A DNA stretch of 64,000 bases, from contig CACOYM010000002.1 of assembly GCA_902631395.1 (NCBI GenBank), forward strand, positions 124,001 to 188,000, read 5' to 3'. The notes beneath the pieces are model-generated. The model saw only the letters and a program-made list of their open reading frames with translations, was not told the DNA's origin and ran no database searches. Every line of letters begins with the position of its first letter. Position 1 is the stretch's first letter. The stretch comes from Halieaceae bacterium. GTDB lineage: Bacteria > Pseudomonadota > Gammaproteobacteria > Pseudomonadales > Halieaceae. Below, piece by piece: positions 36,357 to 44,335 of this stretch. Made by a program: the position numbers and the translations under genes.

Positions 36357-37816
36357 GGTGCACCTATCGATTGCATGCCGTCGGGCTCAGCCGTTTTAAG
36401 CTTCTGTAACTTGTGCCTTAGCGTCCTGGGGCTAATCCCCAGCCGCTCTGCCGCTTCTTTCTTCGAGTCCGTCTCCTGAAGCGCCGCTTGTATCAACTGC
36501 CACTCGGCTTGCTCTTTAGCGGAGACAAGGTCCTGATCAGATTGGATTACGGTATGCTGAATGTCGGGGATATCCTTTTCTGGGCTAAGAACTGCTGGCG
36601 ATTGAGGGGGCAGAGAGGATGGAGAAAACTCCAGCGCATCAAAATAAATATGGTCCGCTTGAATAACATTGTGAACAGCCAAGACTTTCGCACGGCAAAT
36701 GACGTTGTCCAACTCCCTCACATTGCCTGGCCAAGGATGCGCAAGCAGTTGTTCGATGGCTGGTTCTTCAATTTGCATACTGATACCGGCAATTTGCTCA
36801 GATGCGGCAAATGTAATCGCCAGCTGTCGAATGTCCTCGGGTCTCTCGCACAGCGGCGGAATGGCAATATGAAAGGCGTTCAAGCGATAAAGAAGATCTT
36901 CTCTAAATTCACCCCGCTTGACTAAATTCACAAGATCGCGGTTCGTCGCTGCAACCAAGCGCACATCGAAATCTATTTCGCGAGTACTGCCGATCCTCGC
37001 AGCTTTCCGCTCCTGAATAACACGCAATAACTTGGGTTGGATGTGCAGCGGCAGTTCACCAACCTCATCCAGAAAAAGCGTGCCTTGATGTGCCTCTTCG
37101 AAGATTCCAGGTTGATCTTTTACGGCACCGGTGAACGAACCCTTAATGTGGCCGAATAAGATGCTCTCGACTAAGTGTTCTGGCATTGCTGAGCAGTTAA
37201 GCGCAATAAACGGGCCAGCTGCTCTGGACGATGCGTTATGTAAGATTTGGGCTACCACCTCCTTACCAACACCCGAGGGTCCCGAGAGCAACGCTGTCAC
37301 ATCAACTTGAGCGACACGCTGCACGAGGGCGAGCATCGCTTTGCTGACTGGGTCACCGAAGACCACCTGTTTTCGCTGACCGCGAGAAGGGATAGAAGGT
37401 CTCGGGCGAGACGCGGACTGCTCAGTAGATTGCGATATCAGTTGATGCAGTGTGCTAACCATCAAAGTAATCAGGTCTTCCCAATCCGATTGCTCAGTGT
37501 AGGTCTCGAAGACGGCTAAGCCGTGAGCGCCCACAAAGTGAGCCAGTTTCAAATCACCTTCTGGAATTAACACGCCCGTAGTTTCTCGCGCTTGTTGCAG
37601 TACCTGCGTAAGGTAAGTGTCTTCCGACTCCCACGCCGGACCAACAGCAATGCAAGACGTTGCACCTGACGCGGCACGCTCAGCAAAGGTGTCGTTGGCT
37701 TGAGTAATAGAAACGAGGTATTCCACAGCGTCAGCTCTCAGGCGTTCCTCGGGGAAGCCGGTCCCTCGCACTGCCAAAACGTTGAGGCGCTGATCTGTCG
37801 AAATGTTTGCGGTCAC
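36353..37816 (-). CDS. Sigma-54-dependent flagellar activator, FlrC/FleR-like with degenerate receiver-like N-domain
   Basis: AAA+ motifs GPSGVGKE, GHIKGSFTGA, FLDEVGELP; C-terminal HTH AAERLGISPRTLRHKLQKL. GTG at 37816 suggested because the ORF ATG at 37837 lies on the predicted sigma-54 transcription start. Confidence 0.85.
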   Translation of the reverse strand: MTANISTDQRLNVLAVRGTGFPEERLRADAVEYLVSITQANDTFAERAASGATSCIAVGPAWESEDTYLTQVLQQARETTGVLIPEGDLKLAHFVGAHGLAVFETYTEQSDWEDLITLMVSTLHQLISQSTEQSASRPRPSIPSRGQRKQVVFGDPVSKAMLALVQRVAQVDVTALLSGPSGVGKEVVAQILHNASSRAAGPFIALNCSAMPEHLVESILFGHIKGSFTGAVKDQPGIFEEAHQGTLFLDEVGELPLHIQPKLLRVIQERKAARIGSTREIDFDVRLVAATNRDLVNLVKRGEFREDLLYRLNAFHIAIPPLCERPEDIRQLAITFAASEQIAGISMQIEEPAIEQLLAHPWPGNVRELDNVICRAKVLAVHNVIQADHIYFDALEFSPSSLPPQSPAVLSPEKDIPDIQHTVIQSDQDLVSAKEQAEWQLIQAALQETDSKKEAAERLGISPRTLRHKLQKLKTAEPDGMQSIGAP

Positions 37817-37848
37817 TGCTTTGCATCCCCATTGCATGCACTTGTAGC

Positions 37849-37864
37849 AGCAAGGGAAAGGCCA
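37849..37864 (-). promoter_or_regulatory. Candidate sigma-54 promoter of the flrC-like/fliE operon
   Basis: Reverse strand TGGCCTTTCCCTTGCT: GG-N10-GC spacing, with TTGC at -12. Confidence 0.72.
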
Positions 37865-37925
37865 TCATAAGAAAAATCAATATAAACAGTAAGTTAAAAT
37901 TTTTTTGGCCTACATAAGTCTGTGT

Positions 37926-37953
37926 ATTTGACACATTTGTCAAATTTTTGACA
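37926..37953. promoter_or_regulatory. Perfect palindrome plus FleQ-like box (putative activator site)
   Basis: ATTTGACA-CATT-TGTCAAAT (8-4-8 perfect inverted repeat), overlapped by GTCAAATTTTTGAC (37939-37952), which fits the FleQ-box form GTCA-N6-TGAC. Confidence 0.6.
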
Positions 37954-37961
37954 GCCTTACG

Positions 37962-39062
37962 TCAGCTTTTAGCGATATTCAGCCTGCCCATCTTTTCAAT
38001 CAAGGTCGTGCGCTTGACGCCCAATAACCGCGCAGCCTCGGAAATATTGCTATTCGCGTCAGCCAGCGCTTTTTCGATAAGCTGTTTTTCAAAATCCGTC
38101 ACGCGATCCTTTAAAGACCCCTCAGTGAGCTGATCGGACGCGGGCGATTCGGCCGCTGTAATCCCCAGCACACGCGCCAGACCATCTTCATCCCCATCAT
38201 CGCTCATATCAGCTAGCAGCACCGCGTGCACATTGGACTCATTCGAAACCTGGACCTCACTGGCGCCATGCGGGTCAGCGCCCATGAGTTTCACCATTTG
38301 TGGCGGAAGAAAGTCAGAGGGTAACGTGTAGAGGTTGACCGTCTCACCCGGATAAAGAGCCGACAAACGGCGACAAAAATTTTCCAGCTCTCTGACATTG
38401 CCGGGCCAATGGTATGCCTGTAACAAACTGACTGACCGCGCACTGAGCTTGATCGCCTCACCCTGAAAGGCGTAGACCACTCTGAAGTGGTCGAACAACT
38501 CAACAATTTCCTCGGGGCGCTCTCTAAGCGGCGCTACTGTAATAGGTATCACATTCAGACGGAAAAAAAGATCTTCCCGAAACTGTCCAGTTTCAATCAA
38601 GGATTCCAGCGATTTATGTGTGGCAGAAATGATCCTCACATCAACGGCCACCTCCTTGCCCGAGCCAACCGGTGTCACCACTCCTTCTTGCACCACTCGT
38701 AACAGCTTCACCTGCAAATCTGCAGGCATATCGCCAATCTCATCAAGCAACAGCGAACCGCCATCCGCTAACCGCATCCTGCCTTGGTAACTACTGACGG
38801 CACCTGAAAAAGCGCCTTTCTCGTGGCCAAACAACTCGCTCTCCAGAAGCTCGTTTGGGATTGCACTGCAGTTCACTGCAATAAAGTCACCGGAAGAGTC
38901 ACGGCCCGAGAGACGATGAATCTCTCGCGCAACCAGCTCTTTTCCCACTCCAGTCGCGCCACGCACTAATACCGGTGCATCGGTAACGGCCACTCGCTCG
39001 AGGTGCTCGAGTAATTCACGCGTAACAGCGCTGCTACCGATCAAACTGCGATGCATTGGCAT
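37962..39062 (-). CDS. Sigma-54-dependent activator, FlrA/FleQ-like, lacking the N-terminal regulatory domain
   Basis: AAA+ starts at residue 6 (SLIGSSAVTRELLEHLERVA); GATGVGKE, GHEKGAFSGA, LLDEIGDMP; HTH NISEAARLLGVKRTTLIEKMGRL. Confidence 0.87.
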   Translation of the reverse strand: MPMHRSLIGSSAVTRELLEHLERVAVTDAPVLVRGATGVGKELVAREIHRLSGRDSSGDFIAVNCSAIPNELLESELFGHEKGAFSGAVSSYQGRMRLADGGSLLLDEIGDMPADLQVKLLRVVQEGVVTPVGSGKEVAVDVRIISATHKSLESLIETGQFREDLFFRLNVIPITVAPLRERPEEIVELFDHFRVVYAFQGEAIKLSARSVSLLQAYHWPGNVRELENFCRRLSALYPGETVNLYTLPSDFLPPQMVKLMGADPHGASEVQVSNESNVHAVLLADMSDDGDEDGLARVLGITAAESPASDQLTEGSLKDRVTDFEKQLIEKALADANSNISEAARLLGVKRTTLIEKMGRLNIAKS

Positions 39063-39080
39063 GGGGAGATTTGGAAGGCT

Positions 39081-39419
39081 TTATTCACACGCATTGACAG
39101 CAGTATTGGCTGAGGCGGGCTTGTCATCGGGGGAATTAGTTTGAGTTGAAATTTGAGTCACATTGGCGCCAACGATAATGTTGGAGCTCGCGAGTGGACT
39201 GTTCCCTCGAAGCGAATGGCTGCTCCCAGCATAAAGGACGACCACGTTCGCTGGGATCTCCCCAATCTCTCCGCCCGATTGAGTGCGACTAGCGACGCCC
39301 TCTTGCTCCATTTTTTTGCACACACTTTTGTAGGAGGCACCAGCGATCGTCTCTGAAAAAGCGCCGTGAGGGAACACCGCCAGTAAGATCGCCATTGAAG
39401 CTGTAAAATTCAGTTGCAT
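39081..39419 (-). CDS. Small secreted protein of unknown function upstream of the flrA-like gene
   Basis: 112 aa with a signal-peptide-like N-terminus (MQLNFTASMAILLAVFPHGAFSE); 18 nt upstream of the flrA-like gene on the same strand. Confidence 0.6.
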   Translation of the reverse strand: MQLNFTASMAILLAVFPHGAFSETIAGASYKSVCKKMEQEGVASRTQSGGEIGEIPANVVVLYAGSSHSLRGNSPLASSNIIVGANVTQISTQTNSPDDKPASANTAVNACE

Positions 39420-39620
39420 GCAGGTTTAATCTCCACGATGGTCTCGTATGGCAAACACCAGTGCGATCATCAACGGCTTATTGGCCGCTTTTCCTACGAT
39501 TTCTGGACTAGCAGGTCGCTTTTTGCACTTACGTTAAGCGGACCTTGCTGGCAACATACTCTAAGCAAAAAAAAGCGGCAACCGCGCTCAAAAACCGCCA
39601 TAAGCGAAAAGGACTGAGAT

Positions 39621-40541
39621 TTGACTACCCGGCGTTACATCGGCTCCTTGTTTGAAAGATCTTCACAACACAAAAAGGCAGCCCGAAGAGTCAATACCTT
39701 CTTGTTTCTTCTGATCTCGCTCAACCTCGTCGCGATTACATTGGAATCCGTGGCTTCTATCAGAGCCTCCTGGGCTTTCGAGCTGCAGGTATTTGAATTC
39801 ATTTCGGTGGTTTTTTTCTCGATTGAGTATGTACTCCGGATCTGGACAGCGCCCGACAACGAGGACCTAAAGGGCCAGTCGCCGCTGAAAAAACGTCTCA
39901 GCTACATCTTCAGCTTCACCGGGCTAATCGATCTAATCGCCATTTTGCCTACACTATTACAATTCATTTGGGTCGGCGCAGACCTGCGACTCCTTCGTGT
40001 GATGCGCTTAGCACGGCTATTGAAGCTCAGCCACTACACCACGGCGCTCGAAGATCTGGTTTCTGCTATCTACTCAGAGCGGCAAGCGTTTGGGGCAGCG
40101 CTATATCTGATGGTTGTCGCTCTGTTCCTTTCCAGCTCGCTGATATATGTGGCTGAGCACGACGCTCAGCCCAGTGCCTTTCCGTCAATCCCCGAGACCA
40201 TGTGGTGGTCTATCGTCACTCTAACCACGGTGGGATACGGTGATGTGTCTCCCATAACCGCCGGAGGGAAGCTGATAGGGGCGTTCACCGCCATCATGGG
40301 CGTCTGTACCGTGGCGCTCCTGACCGGCATTGTAGGCGCAGGCTTCTCTAAGCAGATGTCAAAGCAATACGCGGAATTTGAGCACAAACTTCGGGAAGCA
40401 CTGGAAGATGGCATCATCTCGAACGAGGAGGCGGCAGAAATAGAAGAGCTGCGAGAACGGATGGGGTTGTCAAAAACCCAGGCTGAGGAGCTTGCCCACC
40501 ACCTGATAGAAACAAAAAAAGCCAACAATGAGGATAGCTGA
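39621..40541 (+). CDS. Voltage-gated-like potassium channel
   Basis: Six-TM pattern with selectivity filter TLTTVGYGDVSP; S4-like RLLRVMRLARLLKLSHY; C-terminal coiled coil. Confidence 0.9.
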   Translation: MTTRRYIGSLFERSSQHKKAARRVNTFLFLLISLNLVAITLESVASIRASWAFELQVFEFISVVFFSIEYVLRIWTAPDNEDLKGQSPLKKRLSYIFSFTGLIDLIAILPTLLQFIWVGADLRLLRVMRLARLLKLSHYTTALEDLVSAIYSERQAFGAALYLMVVALFLSSSLIYVAEHDAQPSAFPSIPETMWWSIVTLTTVGYGDVSPITAGGKLIGAFTAIMGVCTVALLTGIVGAGFSKQMSKQYAEFEHKLREALEDGIISNEEAAEIEELRERMGLSKTQAEELAHHLIETKKANNEDS

Positions 40542-40580
40542 CGTCAACCAGCTAACTCGAGAATGCAGTCGATAAATAGA

Positions 40581-40889
40581 CTACCCGTGATCTCTAAAGC
40601 GGAACATGACCGGCATTAGCTGATAATCCGGCTCATCTTCAAGGTACTTCTGTTCCATTTCTGTCCATCGTGTGGTGCCAATTCGCCACCTTAAATGGTC
40701 ATCGAAGCCTGCCTCGGATTGCCAATAGGACATAGCAACGACGGTGTCCTCCTCCAAATCCTCTGCGACATAAATCCAGTCGCAGGCGGGAGCGGCCATG
40801 GTTGCCTGTGCAACAACGGAGAAATCCGCGAGAAATGACGCTTTTTGCGTCTCTCGGACCCGATAAGTTGTTTTTACGATCAAAGCCAT
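40581..40889 (-). CDS. Small ABM (antibiotic biosynthesis monooxygenase)-like dimeric alpha/beta-barrel protein
   Basis: 102 aa: VVAMSYWQSEAGFDDHLRWRIGTTRWTEMEQKYLEDEPDYQLMPVMFRFRDHG. Confidence 0.55.
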   Translation of the reverse strand: MALIVKTTYRVRETQKASFLADFSVVAQATMAAPACDWIYVAEDLEEDTVVAMSYWQSEAGFDDHLRWRIGTTRWTEMEQKYLEDEPDYQLMPVMFRFRDHG

Positions 40890-41067
40890 TGGTCACATAT
40901 CCCGCTCAAACTATTGCAAAAGTGTAGCCGTGGTTTCCCCGTGTCTCAAGCATAGGCTAAATCTTAGTTGAGTTCTGCAGCGGAATCTGACGGGCCTTAT
41001 AGTGCGCTCTTGCTGTAAAAAACGAGCGGATGCGCATCATCGACGCACAACGCTTAAAGCGAGACCG

Positions 41068-41478
41068 TCATGGCGCAGACGCTTGACTCTGGATCATCTT
41101 TAACATACTCATCATGCGCTCGTGGACTTTATTAACAGCTCTGAGCGGACGCACCATAACCTTGAATTCAACGATGAGATTATTTTTGACCTGAATCAGG
41201 TCGATTCCGTTGACGTGAACGCCGTCAATTTTGCACTCGAACTCCAGCACAACGTTATCTTTATCGCGCACTTCTCGGACATAATGGAAGTCAGAGTCGA
41301 AAACCTGACCTGCAGCTTTCAAATACAGAAAGGTGATATCACGGCCCTTCTGCGGTGTATGGACAACTGGTGACCAGAATACGCAGTCGAGGTGAAGCAG
41401 GTCATAAAGCCCATCGGTGGTGCCCCGGGCCATCATATCTTGCCAGCGATCAATTGCATGCAGCATTTCAGTGGTCAT
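41068..41478 (-). CDS. NTF2-like/SnoaL-like protein
   Basis: 136 aa: AIDRWQDMMARGTTDGLYDLLHLDCVFWSPVVHTPQKGRDITFLYLKAAGQVF...VVLEFECKIDGVHVNGIDLIQVKNNLIVEFKVMVRP. Confidence 0.7.
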   Translation of the reverse strand: MTTEMLHAIDRWQDMMARGTTDGLYDLLHLDCVFWSPVVHTPQKGRDITFLYLKAAGQVFDSDFHYVREVRDKDNVVLEFECKIDGVHVNGIDLIQVKNNLIVEFKVMVRPLRAVNKVHERMMSMLKMIQSQASAP

Positions 41479-41867
41479 TAGTGTCTTCCATGGGGCGTCT
41501 CAAGCTGTTTGTCGTCCGGTGACTTTCGCGGATCAGTATACTGCTCTGTGTGAAGATCTCGCTGGGCAGCTAGCCGCACTTCGTAGGCTTCTTGGCCACG
41601 CAGCCGGTTCGCTTTGCTCACCTGCATATGATATTTCCTTCGCTTGTGCGCAGCGATCAGTCGCTGGAACCACTCGCTGTCCTGCTCTCCCGAAAGCCAG
41701 GCTTCAACCTGTGCAATGTCGATACCCAGGCGATAGGCGATACGCGACGGACGAATTCTGTAGACATGGAACTCTGCCACAAGATCAATTTGCTGCTCTG
41801 TCGTGAGCGAACACTCGCAGGCATAGCCTATCGGCGGGTTGGGGCTTCTATTGTTAGCAACTTCCAT
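41478..41867 (-). CDS. Small HTH-like protein of unknown function
   Basis: MEVANNRSPNPPIGYACECSLTTEQQIDLVAEFHVYRIRPSRIAYRLGIDIAQVEAWLSGEQDSEWF; TAATG coupling to the downstream NTF2-like gene. Confidence 0.55.
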   Translation of the reverse strand: MEVANNRSPNPPIGYACECSLTTEQQIDLVAEFHVYRIRPSRIAYRLGIDIAQVEAWLSGEQDSEWFQRLIAAHKRRKYHMQVSKANRLRGQEAYEVRLAAQRDLHTEQYTDPRKSPDDKQLETPHGRH

Positions 41868-42027
41868 CGTTTCTTCCGGTGGCCAGTTGGGCGGCCTTTG
41901 CACACACTCATTCACTGCACTATCGGTATTGTGACATAGCGCTTGCCACCATGATCCTGAGATACTTTGGATATCTGTCGATAGGATCTTTAAAAGCACT
42001 TTGCCTTGAACGAAATAGCTTTTTGCA

Positions 42028-43530
42028 ATGGGCCCCTATGTTAGCAAAGGAAGACTCACTCCCGTGACCCAACAACGGCCTCATTACGCTCACTCTATTC
42101 GCAGAACCAAAATCGTCGCGACGATTGGTCCTGCCAGTCAGAGTCAGGACATGATCGGGCACCTGCTGAGGGCGGGCGTGGATGTGTTCAGGCTGAATTT
42201 CAGCCATGGCGCGCAAGCCAATCACGCACAGGTGGCTTACCATATTCGGCGCCAGGCAGGACACCATGGGCGCTACGTTGGCATTCTGGTTGACCTGCAA
42301 GGCCCCAAGATTCGTATCGGTGGCTTCTCTGAAGACGCTGTGGTGCTGCAAGCCGGTGATCCTTTCCAGCTCAGCCTTAGCATTGCGCCCGATGCCGGTG
42401 ATCAACGCGGAGTGTCGGTTGAGTACGAGGCGCTCCCCGCCAGCGTTGCGCAAGACGATGTGTTGCTCCTCGATGACGGGAAATTGCGACTACGCGTCGA
42501 TGATATCAATGAAACAGAGATTGACTGCACCGTCATCGTCGGGGGCAAGCTCAGTTCTCGCAAAGGCGTGAACAAGCTCGGTGGTGGTCTCGCTGCACCC
42601 GCACTCACCGAGAAAGATCTCGATGATATTAGGTCGATGCCCAGCATTCAGCCCGACTTTGTGGCGGTATCCTTTGTGTCTAGCGCGGACGACATTACCT
42701 ACGCGCGACAGCTTTTAGCTGACCAGGGGTTACACCCCGCTATTATCGCAAAAATCGAACGCGCAGAAGTGGTAGCCGATACTGAACTGTTAAACAGCAT
42801 CATCGATGCCAGTAATGGCGTGATGGTGGCTCGTGGTGATCTCGGTGTTGAGGTGGGCGATGCGCAGCTGATCGGTATTCAGAAGAATCTGATCTCAAAT
42901 ACCCGTAAGCGCGATCGTATGGTGATCACCGCCACGCAGATGATGGAATCAATGATCAACAACTCCATGCCGACGCGCGCAGAGGTTTTCGATGTTGCGA
43001 ACGCTGTACTGGACGGCACGGATGCGGTCATGCTGTCGGCAGAAACTGCGGTCGGAGAATTTCCGGTAGAGGTGGTGACGGCAATGGCGGATGCCGCACT
43101 GGGAGCTGAGCAGCACCCTGTGGCCCGAACGTCGAAGTATCGACTCGATCGCGAATTTTCGTCAGCACAAGAAACCATAGCACTATCAGCGATGTATGGC
43201 GCGAATCACTTCCCGAACATCCGCGGCATCGCCTGCTTAACAGAACGCGGCACCACACCCACCATGATGTCTCGCTTGAGCTCGGGACTGCCAATTTTTG
43301 CATTGAGCCGCCGAGCTGACACGCTGCAACGGCTCGCTCTGTGCCGGGGTGTTATCCCCCTGTTCTTTGACTTCGCAGCCTTTGCCTCAGAAGATCTTGA
43401 GGCCCGAACGCTGGAATTCCTCATTGATGGCGGCTTCCTATCTCGGGGTGATTATCTGTTGCTGACCATGGGTAGCGCTCAAGGACAAACAGGTAAGACG
43501 GATATGCTTAAGATCCTGCCTGTGGACTGA
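42028..43530 (+). CDS. pyk: Pyruvate kinase
   Basis: RRTKIVATIGPASQSQDMIGHLLRAGVDVFRLNFSHG; NGVMVARGDLGVEV. Start uncertain (GTG at 42064 possible). Confidence 0.96.
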   Translation: MGPYVSKGRLTPVTQQRPHYAHSIRRTKIVATIGPASQSQDMIGHLLRAGVDVFRLNFSHGAQANHAQVAYHIRRQAGHHGRYVGILVDLQGPKIRIGGFSEDAVVLQAGDPFQLSLSIAPDAGDQRGVSVEYEALPASVAQDDVLLLDDGKLRLRVDDINETEIDCTVIVGGKLSSRKGVNKLGGGLAAPALTEKDLDDIRSMPSIQPDFVAVSFVSSADDITYARQLLADQGLHPAIIAKIERAEVVADTELLNSIIDASNGVMVARGDLGVEVGDAQLIGIQKNLISNTRKRDRMVITATQMMESMINNSMPTRAEVFDVANAVLDGTDAVMLSAETAVGEFPVEVVTAMADAALGAEQHPVARTSKYRLDREFSSAQETIALSAMYGANHFPNIRGIACLTERGTTPTMMSRLSSGLPIFALSRRADTLQRLALCRGVIPLFFDFAAFASEDLEARTLEFLIDGGFLSRGDYLLLTMGSAQGQTGKTDMLKILPVD

Positions 43531-43729
43531 CAATCGAGTCTATTTATTGGCTAGCAGACGACACAAAAAATTCATCAGCACAACGTCTCTAGAGTGCTAC
43601 ACTTGCGTAGCCGGGTTTACCGGCACGCTTTTGAAGAGCCACTGTAGTCTAAAGTCTGCGGTCTTGTTCCCATTAAGCGCAGCTGCCCGATAGGGCATAA
43701 AAATTTTGTAAATACAGGTAGTAAAAAAC

Positions 43730-43936
43730 ATGTCAACAGTAACGGGCACCGTGAAGTGGTTTAATGAAACCAAAGGGTACGGCTTTATCGCGCAAGAAGA
43801 TGGGCCGGACGTCTTTGTCCACTTCAGCGCAATTCAAGGTGATGGCTTCAAAACCTTGACCGACGGCCAAAAGGTCGAATTTACGGTCACGGACGGCCAA
43901 AAAGGTCCTCAGGCCGAAAACGTCGTCCCTCAGTAA
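43730..43936 (+). CDS. Cold-shock family protein
   Basis: [49 protein letters not shown]. Confidence 0.97.
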   Translation: MSTVTGTVKWFNETKGYGFIAQEDGPDVFVHFSAIQGDGFKTLTDGQKVEFTVTDGQKGPQAENVVPQ

Positions 43937-43946
43937 GCTTTTCCTG

Positions 43947-43968
43947 CCGGGGTCCAAGCGGACCCTGG
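43947..43968 (+). terminator. Possible hairpin terminator after csp
   Basis: CCGGGGTCC-AAGC-GGACCCTGG stem-loop 11 nt after the stop; no clear downstream U-tract. Confidence 0.35.
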
Positions 43969-44293
43969 ACTCAACCTGCTTACTCCTCGATACTCTGGCA
44001 TCTGCCAGGAGGCGGATGTTTGCGCGTATCTCTCTAATATCGCGCCAAGCGTGAGGTAATCACCACCTAGTCTGCGTGACCTTCACTCACAGAGATGCCC
44101 GCCAGTTGACAGAACTCATATTGAAACCTTAGGCGGCTAACCCTTAACGGCATCTCGCGCGCCCAAGCTATTTAAGATATAGGTATCAGTCAGCGGTCAC
44201 TATTGCGCCGTGACAGAGATGTCCCTCACGTGGTATTGGATCCGTCTAAAAGCAGGCGCTGCGATAAGTGTCTCGAAAAAAGGGACAACAAAC

Positions 44294-44313
44294 AGGGCCA
44301 TCACACTGGCCCT
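44294..44313 (-). terminator. Possible terminator after the TPR gene
   Basis: Stem AGGGCCA-TCACAC-TGGCCCT; the reverse-strand downstream side is T-rich (TGTTTGTTGTCCCTTTTTT). Confidence 0.45.
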
Positions 44314-44335
44314 TTCAAAAAAACTCGCCTAACCG

